A DNA stretch of 64,000 nucleotides, taken from the NCBI GenBank assembly GCA_013339765.2, contig CM023453.1, positions 33,760,468-33,824,467 of the forward strand, written 5' to 3'. The translations under genes and the position numbers were made by a program. The notes beneath the pieces were generated by a model. It was given only the letters and a program-made list of their open reading frames with translations, searched no databases and was not told the DNA's origin. Each line of letters begins with the position of its first letter. The first letter of the stretch is position 1. Below, piece after piece: positions 35,075-46,620 of this stretch. The DNA is from Haemaphysalis longicornis. Its lineage: Eukaryota; Arthropoda; Arachnida; Ixodida; Ixodidae.

Positions 35075-35620
35075 TACACCAGACAATATCTGGTGAAAAG
35101 TGGTGAAAAAATGGCCGCCTATCTGCTCCTTTCGTTGCAAATGTCGCCGAAAGACGGTAGTCGACTGGCCCCCCCTGCCAAGTAAAGGCCTCCCTTCACT
35201 TTCCCGCTCACCTCTCATATTGTTCCTCTCTCGTCTCGTTCCTCCCAAGATAACACGCTAGGTTTGCTCAAGTCAATTTAAATTTACCGTGTACCACTGC
35301 TCCATGCCGGGTGCCTCGATGCCAGCGCTGCCGTATACGGTGAAGACGCGCGTGAATTGAGGCACCCTACTACTACAGTGTTTATAGAACCGCGTTGCCC
35401 CACTCTACAAGCGTTCCAAGCGGATCCCATCTAGTGGAACCTTTCGTTGCTATTGCCGCTTGATTTCTTAAATGCCGCCAGGAGGTAGCGCTGGCAACAG
35501 CAGGCGACGGTTTCTGCAGTTGATGTGGTATTTCATTTGCTATCGTCCAAACCAAGCATCCATGGAATAAAGGAACACTGCAAATATCACTTATGTATTG
35601 ATTTGTGCCTTACATTTGTG
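35075..35620 (+). mobile_element. Terminal-inverted-repeat element T, copy 3 (internal part)
   Basis: Collinear with 21990-22500: atggccgc(c/g)tatctgc, ctgccaagtaaa, aagataacacgctag, gaggcaccctac, agtggaacctttcgttgc, gctggcaacagcaggcgacg and ggaacactgcaaatatcact. Both terminal inverted repeats are missing, so it is a truncated copy. Confidence 0.8.
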
Positions 35621-35879
35621 TAATGTCTTCTAGTGAGTAGTGGGCCTTCTGTGTGTGGGTGTAGTAAGCCTTCTAGTGAGTACCCCTGTAAAACCCCATG
35701 TCTCAACACCTGGGCTCCAGTGACCCAAGCACTACTGTACACCGAGCCCCTCTAGAGTAAACCTGACTACTGTACAAGGCTGCATTACTGGAAAAATATT
35801 TTACTGGGGTCAGTATAAGAGGTTTGATATCAGGATATGACGGCTCAGGGTCCTTTTAATGAAAACCTCCAAAAGACCA

Positions 35880-36110
35880 ATCTGTACTCCCCTGAATCGC
35901 TGTACACACAGCTCTGTTATATTCAGCTTCACCACTATACAGAAATGTATTGCTGTGAAAATAATTTCAGGGGAAGTTAGAGAGGTCATATGAAAATATG
36001 AAGGCTCTATGTCCTTTTGCAGTAGCATTTTCGTATGCAGCGAAAATGACACATCAAGCGTCATAGACGGACAGACCGCTTTCCTCGTGAAGTCCTTATA
36101 GACATGATTA
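35880..36110 (+). repeat. Interspersed repeat family W, copy 1
   Basis: Shares with 42990-43410 segments of the type cagcttcaccact, a tatgaaggctct segment, gcgaaaatg(t)gacacat and a ctttcctcgt(g/c)(a/c)agtcct block. Diverged and non-coding. Confidence 0.45.
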
Positions 36111-36310
36111 AGTGTTTAAATATCTGTCACTTCTGTTCGAAGCCTTGGTGAAGCCAGCGCCGAGCGAAAAGAACCCACAATAATACATTCTGAACCCCAG
36201 TCGGTAAGGACGAACGACGGTGCAGCAAACAGGAAACAGGGCACGTGACGTCAGAACGCGCCGCGCCTGCGCAGTAGAAGATCGTGATGGAGCTCTTGCG
36301 CGTGCTTGGC

Positions 36311-36346
36311 GCGCGGGCGTTGTGCCTGCAGGCACAACGCCCGCGC
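36311..36346. repeat. Perfect 36-bp palindrome
   Basis: The left half gcgcgggcgttgtgcctg is followed directly by its exact reverse complement, centred on CTGCAG... without any loop. It lies in a GC-rich patch at 36240-36480. Confidence 0.9.
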
Positions 36347-36780
36347 CTCTGTGATCAGCAACGGCGCGGCGATGGAACCGATCTGGGAGGCCATAGTGTG
36401 TGTCTGTGTATGGCGCCTTGTGGCAGGCTCTCTTGGCGTCGTGAGCGTTCGCCCTCGTGTCGGCGGGTTTGGGCACGCGGCACATATGTGCTTACGCCAC
36501 CTATAACCGCTCTACCGAAGATTGCCATTTGTTTACTTCTGACGCGTGGAATGTTTGGCTACTCCCTCAGCAAGCTCTCCTTCCGTCCGCAATGCGTGGT
36601 ACGATGATACATGGGCCGTGGTGGGGTATAGAACTTTCAGTGTTTAATAAAACGTCCAATAGCATGAGTTCTTAAAGCAAGCATAGGGAGAGAAGGGTAA
36701 GTGCGAAGATGAGCTCCTCGGAAAAAATGCTTTACCCTGCATTCGAACTCGAAACGTTTCCTCTTCTTCCGCCGAGTATG

Positions 36781-36784
<4 letters not shown>

Positions 36785-36869
<85 letters not shown>

Positions 36870-36871
36870 TA
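36785..36871. repeat. (AT)n microsatellite
   Basis: An AT dinucleotide tract of about 85 bp. Confidence 0.95.
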
Positions 36872-37429
36872 ATTGCTTACTTTGATCACTGAGCGAAGGA
36901 AGGAGGTCCTTTGTCTTCGGTCTCCTTGATTTTTGTCATGGCCATACGGGGGGGTCGTTTGGCGCCGGAAGAGACACTGGGAAGCGTGTTTAGCCCTATA
37001 TATGCCGTTGGTGGATGTTAACCTGTACCGTTCAGTTGTCTGTAAATACTTAAGCGCGTACGTATATTTTGTTCGATCCTGCCTCGTTTCTCATAGCGAC
37101 ACGATACACGGCGGAGGTTCCTTGTAAAAGAAAGAAGCAAAAATTTCCCCTCCGCAGCTACGTCCGGTCTCGTTATAGGAGCAGTCAATGTTGGTTAGGA
37201 ATGCTTGGACAGGGACGTGTTTGTTCCAAAATTTGAATCACCGCACACTTTTTTTGCATTGCCGCAGTTTAAAATTTCTCACGGTAAAAATTTTAAAGCT
37301 GTCTTCACAGAACGGCGTGATAATTATTTACGCCTAAACCTCCAGTCTGGTCCCGCACAGGAGGTCTTGCTGCGGACAAAAAAAAAAAAAGGAAATATCA
37401 GCCAGGCTCAGCTCAGAATGTTCAGCAGC

Positions 37430-37860
37430 CGGACGTTCACTCTCGTTTTAGAAGCCGGCCGGATGGAGTTGCGATCTGCAACGTTATCGTCATTTTGGCG
37501 TCAGTGTCATCCATCCACCGGAACGTTCGCACACACACACACGTACGCATAGTAAGCAGTGCGAGGACTGCAGAAGCGGACATCGGGAATCGGCGAGGCG
37601 ACATCACCAAAACAAGGCCCGGGGTCGGCGCACGACACAGTGTGCGCTTCGGGAGGCGCTGGGGATTCGCACATTTCGTGCCGCTCGCTCTTCGCTCGGC
37701 GCCAGCGGCAACGGCGCCGTCACCCGCACGCACGACAGCTTGCGCGTGTCGCAGCAGCTGCAGCCGGCATCACTGCGCGGGGTGCCTGTGTACGCCGCGA
37801 GTACGCACTCGGGCGCTTGTACGTGCAAGGACGGGTAAGGGACCGGCATATGCTCGACGG
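37430..37860. promoter_or_regulatory. GC/CpG-rich islet in intron 1
   Basis: CpG-rich sequence contrasting with AT-rich surroundings. Open frames on both strands are by-products of the composition and match nothing. It could be an enhancer or alternative promoter; this is inference only. Confidence 0.3.
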
Positions 37861-37947
37861 CTAGATCGCACTACTGTGCGGCACTGTAATACTAACACAC
37901 ACACGCATGCACACATACATACATTCTATATATATATAAATATATCC

Positions 37948-38330
37948 CACCCGGCGGGCATTTTTTCACCACTTTCTTTTCGAATAAAAAAATTCTTCAT
38001 CTCGTTCTATGGCCCACCACAACCTCCCCTTCGCTCTCCGAGGTTTTCTTGACTGCCAACCCTTATATATATGCGATTGTTGCGTTCCTTCTTTTGAGAG
38101 TGTATTATATTGCCCAATGGAAGGACAGCGGTCAAGGACGCCAAGGAAGGCGAAGAGAAAAATGTGGTAGGTCATGTATTCTTGAAACAGATATAGTTTT
38201 TGAAATGTTGGAAAGATAAAAAGAAAGTGGAGGAAAACATGCCCGCCGGGTAAGATCCAAACATATATACGACCTCCACAATACCGGGCTGGTGCGATAA
38301 CCACTACGCTACCGGCGGGGCTCTGCTCCG
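37948..38330. mobile_element. Two SINE copies (family C) in inverted arrangement
   Basis: On the minus strand, 38330 to about 38215 reads a tRNA-like head (A box tagcgtagtggttatcgcac, decayed B box) and then cccggcgggcatgttttcct, ccactttcttttt. The same acccggcgggcat, ttttcaccactttctttt segment appears on the plus strand from 37948. The copies face each other, and the plus copy has lost most of the head. Confidence 0.6.
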
Positions 38331-38559
38331 CTTCACTTTATTGGGTACGTATGCTAAGGTATTTGTTTACTGCGCTTGGGGGTGGTAGCCAACGCCACTC
38401 CGACTACATGGGGTGAAGGGAACCTTATATATAACTTCCGGGCCGTCACTCGAGCGTCTTCGACATGGCGAGAGTGGACGACCAGCGTTCAACCCACTTA
38501 AGCAACCTATGGCACCAAGATTGCCAGAACCCAGACCCTCCGTGCGCACGTAGCGAATC
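38331..38559. other. Intronic DNA between SINE fragments
   Basis: A minus-strand segment (gcttaagtgggttgaacgct) is loosely A-box-like but lacks a convincing B box; nothing else is recognised. Confidence 0.35.
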
Positions 38560-38712
38560 AGAATGGGAAATGAGGGGCTCGGTTGAAGAAAGACAGAAAT
38601 AAGGCTAGGTAGCCAAAAACGCCGAGAAAGATCCCCTTTACCTTCCTTGGCGTCCTTGACTCCTACCCTTATTTCTGTCTTTATTCAACTAGCCCCTCAT
38701 TTCCCATTATGA
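38560..38712. repeat. Inverted pair of SINE-tail fragments
   Basis: 38560-38620 (aatgggaaatgaggggctcg, agaaagacagaaataagg) is the inverted counterpart of 38648-38712. A related ggtcaaggacgccaaggaag tail is at about 38131. These look like tails of two oppositely oriented copies. Confidence 0.6.
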
Positions 38713-38720
38713 TGTGATAT

Positions 38721-38851
38721 ACATGCATGCATGCATACATACATACATACATACATACATACATACATACATACATACATACATACATACATACATACAT
38801 ACATACATACATACATACATACATACATACATACATACATACATACATACA

Positions 38852-38882
<31 letters not shown>
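38721..38882. repeat. (CATG)/(CATA)n microsatellite, ~160 bp
   Basis: A few CATG units lead into an uninterrupted CATA array. Confidence 0.95.
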
Positions 38883-38883
<1 letters not shown>

Positions 38884-39079
38884 GCCATGTGGATGAAGTA
38901 ATGAAGTATACATTACTGTGGTAGGTAACTTTCAACAAACTTATCGGTGTATAATTCGTTCGCCTCGCCACCAAACCCAACCCTGCTGATAGTTTTGGAG
39001 CTGTCATTTAGTACCAGAACTTGTAAACAAATTTTCGCTTGGAGTCGGTTATACGTGGCCCTGTTCGATAAAGCGAAAC

Positions 39080-39560
39080 TTCCGTTTCGCCGTGAGCGCT
39101 CACCGTATACACCCATCGCTCTAGATGAAACACGCACGAGGGAACGTGTTCACGCCGTCTCCGATCCGAGCGCCCGAGCCGACAGCGTGGGCACCAGCGT
39201 CGTTCCCGGTGGCACGTCCACGCAGAGACCGCGTGCTCGCGTCCGGATTACGGGCGCTATAAAAGAGAGAGCCGGCGATGCAACACGCGCTCGCACGCAC
39301 GCGCGCAAAGGAAGGAAGGAAGGAGACAAGGGGACAGAAAAAGCAAAGCGCACGCGGCCGCTACAGGAGCGTTGAAAGCCGATTGAGAAGAGTGCACACG
39401 CGGTTTCGTGCTCCTCTGTCCCATTGATGGCAATCCCCGTAATGACAGCCGGGTGTCAGCGGCGCGCACGACTTCGCCGGGCTGCCCGCGTGTCCCGCAC
39501 GAAAAGCGTGGGACACGGCTCGCCTCCGCTGAGATCCTCCGCTACGTGTGAGCTCCATAG
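39080..39560 (+). promoter_or_regulatory. CpG-rich islet with a TATA-like box
   Basis: GC- and CpG-rich stretch containing TATAAAAG at 39258-39265. No arthropod initiator sits at the expected +1. It is a candidate internal promoter or enhancer on the same strand as the T-box gene, without further proof. Confidence 0.3.
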
Positions 39561-40198
39561 CTGGCCAGGAGGAGAACGGGGAGGAGACGAAAAGCCTACG
39601 TTATGGTGCGGTGTTTGACACGTCTTCATTAGACGGCCTCCGGCAAGTGGCCGGCTTCTCTGCCAGGCACACCCCACAGCACTCCAGGTCCCACGTCTCT
39701 CTCGGCTGGGCTTTCGCTATCCTCTTTGCCTGCTCCTTTCTTCAGCACTGGACAAGAAGGCTTCCTTCTCTTCGTCGTCGCAATTTTGTCTGTATGCGTG
39801 CATGACTGGGCGGAGACAGCAGCTGTTAGAGTGATTTTTACGAAGCTTCAGAAGGTGGCTCATTAATTGTAGATGGAGCAACGCTAATCGCTAAGATGAT
39901 ATGCTACGATCGTTAGCGAGACACCGGGAAGGATCCCATCCTTTAATGCTTCGGGAGCCTTCCATCTCTTTGTTCGCGTTGTGAGGCACAGAAAATCGTT
40001 GTCTGCTTCAGCATTTTGTCGACTGTATGCTGCAGAATTTTGCCACAAGATAGAAACAAAAATAAGGAAAAATTCCCTAAAGGGGTCTTGTAAACAATGC
40101 GAAGCATATACTGACCAAGCAACATAGCTTATTCGTGATGGGAAAAGTGGTTACTGGAAATAATAAAAAAAGATTGGAGGAGATCAACAAAGAAAAAA
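39561..40198. other. Intronic DNA, nothing recognised
   Basis: No feature recognised. Confidence 0.45.
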
Positions 40199-40260
40199 TG
40201 ATTGATTGATTGATTGATCGATTGATCGATTGATTCATTTATTCATCAATTGATCGATTG
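40199..40260. repeat. (TGAT)n microsatellite
   Basis: An imperfect ATTG/ATCG tetranucleotide array. Confidence 0.9.
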
Positions 40261-41471
40261 AATAACGTCTATTGAGAAATATGAATGAGGAAATGCAATG
40301 TACCAACATGAAAAGCCAATCAGGAGGAGGGAACGATATCGCATATTAACGATAAGGAGAGGTCAGCCTGGCAGCGACCTTGGCTTGCTACTTCACATGG
40401 ATGTGAAAAGGGCGAAAATGTTCGACACAATGAAAAAAATCCAACGTGTCATTGAGACAGCCCAATGTGTCAATGAAAAACACCAATCGAGCCTTATGGT
40501 AGAGACACCCTCGCTTTGTGGAGCCTCCCCAGTTGAAAAACCTTAGTCTTCTGTTGCTGGCCGGGCCTTGTTCACCAATTCTCAGTATGTCAGCCCACGA
40601 CTCGTCATAACTGTCATAGCGATTATGGGGTCGGGGGGGAGGGGGGAGGGGGGGAGGATGGGCGCAAGAAAGGCATAAAAGAAACATGGAAGCGTCAAAA
40701 GTGTTCAAATTAAAAAGAACAAAGTTCGGGATGCATTGACTGTACCTCACATAAACTTCCCGAGTACCTAATTTATTTCTTTTTAGTCAACGCTATTTTA
40801 GAATGGCTGATCGTCAAAGTGTAGTACAGCAGACTTCGAATCCTCGTAACCACAGAAGAATAATTGTCTGTAGTTGTTACTTGAGAGTAAGTAATATCGT
40901 ACATCCGCCCCCCCTCCACGTCCTCCTTGAGTATATGAGGTAGGAGGGCCACGATCCCCTCGCGCCCCTCCTTTATCGTACGCTAGTTGCCGGCTTACTA
41001 CTCTTTCATCTCCAATGCGAAAACAATAAATGGCCAATTGAAAAGAAAATCATCCACGTGGCGTCTGTGGCAGCGAAGCGGCTCCTGAACGCCGACAGCG
41101 CCTAACGAATAAAACTTAACAACCAGGAGTCCCTGGACACCAGGGCACTTCTTAAGCGCTCTGAATGGGGAAGAATTAATCTCCAATTGAACGCCTGAGA
41201 ATATTTTTTTCCGCCCCGAATTCTCGAGGGTCCTTTTGGCGCTTGAGACGATTTGCTATGGGATTTGTTCCTCCTTGCGCTTTCCAATGGCTTCGGTCTG
41301 TGTCCTATGCGTTGCACCGCTGCTCGTTCCTGCCGCCATCAATTGGGCGCGTTGACGACAATGGTGGATTTCTCTGCCTCTGTGTACGCTTGCTGGGATG
41401 CATTCATCCGCTCCTCAACCTCATCTGTGCTGTGTAGTGGCGTGGACGAACAGGTTTCGCTACTACCGAGT
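40261..41471. other. Intronic DNA; G-rich patch
   Basis: No gene seen. 40629-40661 is a G-rich run interrupted by single A residues, potentially quadruplex-forming. Confidence 0.45.
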
Positions 41472-41475
41472 TTAA

Positions 41476-42293
41476 AGGAGCCATGAAGAGAAAACTCAAG
41501 TTTGGTTCATCCAAAAGATTGCCTCGTTAGAATCATACAGACACGACTTTTGACGTAAAATTCGCTCAGATAAGCTGTATAATTAGGAAAAAAGGGAATG
41601 GCCATGCGACCCACTAGCTCATTTCCCGCAACAGAGCCTATGATGTCATATCAGCCAGCTCGGCGATTGGCGGAGGCCGGCAAAAGCAAACGCAAATTAG
41701 GCAGATCTTATAAGCTTGCCGAACGAGCTATTTTGGCTTAAATTTAGGGCAAATTCTTTTAAAGCAGTAAGAATGGTGGGACTGGCAGTGGAAGTTACGA
41801 AAGCACACGTGAACATAGAAGTGCCGATCCGTACTGCTGTTGGTACTGCGCGCACTATGCTCGGTTTAGCTGCTCAGGGCAGCGGGCCTTTGGTGTAGTT
41901 TTAGACGACAGTGGCCGGTTGACGCAAGTAATGGTGTCTTACGTGACCATATTTGTTGAGCGAGCACGATGTTTCACGAAATGGTTATTTTCCCCCTGAA
42001 CAAAAACAAGCCAGGTTTAAATACGGTCAAAAACAAACGAAAGGCAGAAAACAGCTTGCCACGGTATGGTGGCGCCATCTAGGTTCACTAACGCTAAACA
42101 AGGCTTCCCGACCGACTGCAGAGCGGTCGGTTCCTGTGATGTCATTGCAGATCACGAAAAGGCACGATGAAGCGGGAAAATCGGAATTTTAACTTAAATT
42201 ATTTTTTTTCTTAGTGAATGAAGCATCGTCTGCATTCTAACAAGCAGAAATCTTTCGAATAACACAAATTTGTATTTTGTCTTCATGGCTCCT
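41476..42293. mobile_element. TTAA-flanked DNA element, 818 bp
   Basis: Exact TTAA on both sides (41472-41475 and 42294-42297) and matching terminal inverted repeats: AGGAGCCATGAAGAGAAAA on the left; the complement of the right end reads AGGAGCCATGAAGACAAAA. The body has only short frames and no transposase. The TTAA duplication and inverted ends suggest a non-autonomous piggyBac-like transposon. It belongs to a different family from 1131/13714, although both start AGGxGCC. Confidence 0.8.
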
Positions 42294-42989
42294 TTAAGCG
42301 CATGCTATGGAGCGCCTCACGCTATGGAACGCTTGAAAGGGAAGTCGGCCTTTTCGCTCAATGGGCCATTTATTGTTTTCGAAATGAAGGACACCCTCAA
42401 CGCTGCAGCGTGCAGTTTAACGTCCACGATCTTTCTGTGCTGAAGCGCTGCTCTGCGCAAGAGGGTGGGGGTCAGGTGAGCGTTCACCACGAAATTAAGT
42501 GCTCTTTCCAAGCTGCCATTAGACGCGCTTCGAACGTCAGAGGCTTTAATAATGAAATTTCACTCGTTTCGGCATGGCGGCAAGCGGCCATGTAGCCGGC
42601 TTTAAAATGACTGCACAAGAACGACAATTACAACCATGATTCTGCGGGCGCACGTACTGTAGCTGCTATTTCTGTAGCTTAATAAGCTACAGTTACCTCC
42701 CCCCTCCTGGTCGCTTTTGTAGAAGGTTGAAACTAGATTGCGCATTGCGAGCAAATGAATGCAAATCCCAAATGAACAGGTACTGGTTTCTTTCTATTTA
42801 CTACGCACCGACGTGTTCCCTCGACAGGATGTCATTTAAATCGAAAGAAAACTGCAGAAGCTCCCAAGAGGAAATTCTCGAGTAAATGCTTAGGCCTCTC
42901 TGCTGACAATGAACACCTTAAAGTTCTAAAGTCGACTTCACTGCAGCACACGCGTGCCTTGCTAGGAAGGATTTTTGTCAGGGGCCATA
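42294..42989. other. Intronic DNA, nothing recognised
   Basis: No feature recognised. Confidence 0.45.
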
Positions 42990-43410
42990 CAAGCGCTATA
43001 CGGGGAACCTCTGAAGTCAGCTTCACCACTCAACAATAATGCTACGCTGGGAAGACCTCTTTAAATACATCCGTTGGCCTTCATCACGGTGCAAGAATAT
43101 TCTGACACCGTGGCCTTCATGTACGTGCTATAAGTGCTATACGTGCTATGTAAGTGCTATGTAGCACTTATAAGTCCTATAAGTGCTACACAATGAGGCC
43201 GTTAAAGTCGTCTTCACTATTATACAAATGTGCAATGCTGGGAAGCCACGCTTTGCTCAGCGGTATGGAGAGTCATGTCAAAGTATGAAGGCCCTACTGC
43301 CTTTAACGTTGGCATGTTCGAATCCGGCGAAAATGTGACACATGATGTGCTACCGACCAACGGGTTTCCTCGTCCAGTCCTCGTGCAGAATTAAGCCTTT
43401 AAAATACTGA
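42990..43410 (+). repeat. Interspersed repeat family W, copy 2, with a GTGCTATA array
   Basis: Contains segments shared with 35880-36110. At 43126-43195 a roughly 8-9-bp unit (gtgctataa / gtgctatac) is repeated and then appears inverted (tagcacttataag), so the stretch can fold on itself. Confidence 0.5.
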
Positions 43411-43946
43411 GATATGTGATCGATCACACCGATGCAGTAGCGTAGGACGATCTTGTGGACCCGTGCATATCTGTCCTACACGAGCTGGGGTACTCATTCG
43501 ACTGCACCATATGTTCCATTCGGCTTCAATAAAAGAAACAAAGAGAGCTAAGCCCCCCTTTCCCTCAGAAGAAAAAAAAAAGAACGGCCGGGGGTTATCT
43601 AGGATATGCTTCCCGTATGTGACACGCAGTATCGTGTCACATTCGTCGCCCGTCGAAGGCGTGGCTGGAAGGGCGACACTTCCTGAAAAGCGCGAGCTGC
43701 GGCAGCAACCTGGCGACAGACAGCAGAAGCAAAGAACGGTCGTGGTGACACCTCTTGACGAAGATTAGACGTTTTCGCCGCCATCTACGAGACGGGAACA
43801 CGCACAAGCGCGCAAAAAGCTCGCCTAGAACACAAAAACGAAAAAAAGAAAAGCGGTAGGCTCTTTCACGGGCACTTCGTAAGTGGCGGGAATAAAAAGG
43901 AAAACGTTGTAAAGAGAAAGAGTGCGATCGCGGAGTGTGCGACGAA

Positions 43947-43949
<3 letters not shown>

Positions 43950-43982
<33 letters not shown>

Positions 43983-44062
43983 GAGAGAGAAGATGAGAGA
44001 GAGAGAGAGGTGGGGGAGGGGGAGAGAGAGGTGGGGGAGGGAAAAGAGGGGGGGGGGGGGGC
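43950..44062. repeat. (AG)n purine tract ending in a G run
   Basis: AGAG array, then ggtgggggagg repeats, then 14 G residues at 44048-44061. Confidence 0.95.
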
Positions 44063-44700
44063 GAGCACCGTTTTTTATACGCCGCTGGTCCAGCACTTGT
44101 CCTCCTCGTCGTCGCCATCCCCAGACCCGCGACGAGACTCAGACGCTCAACCTCGCGAGAGACGTGAGCGCTGATCCCGCCGGGCGTGCTTGCCTCTCGT
44201 TACGGCATTTCGCCATCAGCCTGTGGGTGGCGGCCGGGTGCGTGTGTTGGTTTTTCGCCGCTCCTGTCGAAGAGGCGCCTGTCAAGGGAGTCCCCTGTCT
44301 CCCTCCTTGTTCTTTTTAAACTTTTTTGTTTCCTTTCTTCTTGTTCGACCCAGTTTGCTCTTTGCGCTACGCTCATTTTCTCGCTGTCCGCGCTATCTCT
44401 GCAGCGCCGCTCTGCCTTCGACGTGCGCCCATCAGCCGCGTGTGTCGGTCCAACCCGCCCTCCCAACAACGGGTCGTATCTCCGCCGCCGTGGGTGGCGA
44501 CGTGCACCGTGCAATTTTCGACAGCTATGCCGTGATCTCACGTTCGCGCTTTCGCCGGCAGCGTGTCATTTGGACCTAAGTGTTTTTAGCGACGTGCTGA
44601 GCGTGGTCGGGGCGGCGAGCTCCGACCACCGGTCTATATCGAGCTCCTTCCAAGCCGGCGCGCACAGACATGCAGACTTTACGAATTGAAGCTGTCGTCT
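44063..44700. promoter_or_regulatory. GC/CpG-rich islet ~3.5 kb upstream of coding exon 2
   Basis: A CpG- and pyrimidine-rich block. A 167-codon open frame is present but Ser/Arg/Cys-rich and unrecognised. It could hold a regulatory element or an alternative non-coding first exon; there is no direct support. Confidence 0.3.
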
Positions 44701-45474
44701 TTTTTCTTTTGGTTTAACTCACCCCTTGACTCGCTGTGTGCCGTTCTCTCAGTGGCTTTGCCGGTTGCGAGATACAGCTAAAGGAACTTGTGTAAAGTTG
44801 GTAGTCGATGTTACGAATGTTCCGATGTAAGGAATGAGTCTAGATTTGAGAGAGTTAGATGTTCTGGTTTAGCCGGTCGATTTTTAAGAATTCTGTGTTT
44901 TCCATCATGATACTTGAATCTCATTGAGGGTGCTACACGTCAGGGTGCTACACGTTTGACGTTCTGGCGCGGGTGTGTTACTGCGCTTCGACAGAGATCT
45001 CGGTGGCGTCAGTGTTTGAACAGCGCGCAAAAACGAAACCCGGAAAAACAGGTATGCGAGTCGCACTCAGTCTGCCGATTCTGAATTGAAATTTGATTTT
45101 TTTTTAATCTTATAGCAAAATATTGTCGATCCATCTGATGCATATATGACCAAAAGGCCTTACTTCTTAGTGTACGTGTCGTGCCACTGCGAAGCTGTTA
45201 ACCCACACGACCCCCTGCGTGCGGTGTCGAAATGCTGCACTTTCCTTGCAACTGAGTTGATCTTGCTTTTCGGTGTTTGAGCGCCCGATCCGAGCGCCCG
45301 GAACCCCCTTCTGACGCCCATGGCTCTGCATGTTCGGATGTGTTGTGACGTTGCTCAGTCTAGACGTTCGGATTTAACGACGGGTAAGCATTACATATAA
45401 AGCATACAAAACTGTATGCGCTTCGACATGACTCCGCACGCTATTGTTTCGTGACATTTACCGCGAATACGGTA
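44701..45474. other. Intronic DNA, nothing recognised
   Basis: A short tandem duplication (agggtgctacacgt twice) at 44926-44955; otherwise unremarkable. Confidence 0.45.
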
Positions 45475-45640
45475 AGCTCTCGTTATAACGAATTCGTCGG
45501 AACAGGAACTGAATTTGTTATAAGCGATAATTTGTCAAACGCCGGCAGGATTTGCCCTAAATACACTGCAGTGAAGCACTTCGAATAAATCGAGATTTCG
45601 AATTAAGCGATTTCGTCATAACGAACTTCCTCACTGCAAG
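45475..45640. mobile_element. Decayed TA-flanked MITE of the CGTTATAACGAA type
   Basis: The left part contains ctcgttataacgaa and the right part tcgtcataacgaa, in inverted orientation around ~100 bp. The motif matches the ends of the better-preserved element at 53649-54241, so this is probably an old relative. Confidence 0.45.
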
Positions 45641-46474
45641 TATCCCAGTTTCTTAAAACCCCGACACCACTGACCGAGCACTTCTTGGCGCCCCCCGGCG
45701 CCCATATATATACTGCGTGCACCGATCCCGCTGACAGCTCCATGCTTGCAGCCTGATCCGTCGTCTGTCTGCTGCTTGGGAGGCGAGCGGCGGGGAATTA
45801 AGGGGGTGGTCCGGCCGCCATTGGCTCGTGATGCTTCAGTTAATTCTGCACGACGCTTTAATGAGTCGCCCTCGCCCCGCGATTCTGCTTCTGCATGCCT
45901 GTCTGTGTATACATAAGCTGTCTCGAACATCCTGCAGCCGTGCAGCTCTTTTGACGTGTGCGCGATTGAGGCGCACATCCGGTCTTGTTATGCCGTCGTC
46001 GCCGCCGTCGGGAGCTGCCTCCACTGATCCTCGAGCACTTAACATGGCCGCACAAGTTCGCGACCTCCAAGTTATCGGGTAGCCGTCTTCCACTGCAAGC
46101 TGTTACGGGGCTTATAAGTGATTTGCGTGGGTATACCAAGGAGGAGTAAGCCCGGTACGAGGCACGATGTAAACTGGCATGAAGATGCACGGGAGGCACG
46201 CGAATGTCATGTTGCATAGGGGAAGAAGGCTTGTCATTTATATATTGCTCTTCTTACGGCGCACACAAGAAAGTTTATATACAGCTTTGGAACAAGTATT
46301 CAATTATCTGGCTTTGTTCGAGGAACAGCAGAAAATGACTTGGGTTTACCGAAAATTTCAATTAGTAAAATTGAAGCCCACTGATGTTTTTAATAGAAAA
46401 TACGTTGATTTTTGGATTGCATCTTTAATGTTGGGTTAGAAAGATACTCCACTTAAATCAAAACTTTTATTTGT
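45641..46474. other. Intronic DNA, nothing recognised
   Basis: An 87-codon frame at 46179-46439 looks superficially protein-like but is not recognised. Confidence 0.4.
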
Positions 46475-46620
46475 CATTTGAACAAACAGCGCAAGGATGC
46501 GGACGACAGAACGGAAAAAAGACAGTACAAGCGCTTGTACTGTCTTTTTTCCGTTCTTTCGTCCGCGTCCTTGCGCCGTTTGTTCAAATGATGTATAGCC
46601 AACTAGCCCAAACCCAAGCC
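46475..46620 (-). mobile_element. 116-bp near-perfect palindrome plus family head
   Basis: 46475-46590 is self-complementary about its centre at 46532/46533 (gtacaagcgcttgtac) with no loop and only a few mismatches in 58-nt arms. The outer flank on the minus strand carries gggtttgggctagttgg, the same head as the nested 126-bp insertion at 19.2 kb, and both contain gtacaagcgct. It is a short hairpin-bodied mobile family. Confidence 0.75.

Noticed and set aside
44186..44689. 167-codon plus-strand open frame before exon 2
   Set aside because: Ser/Arg/Cys-rich, several overlapping frames equally open, and no splice path to the T-box exon that I could support.
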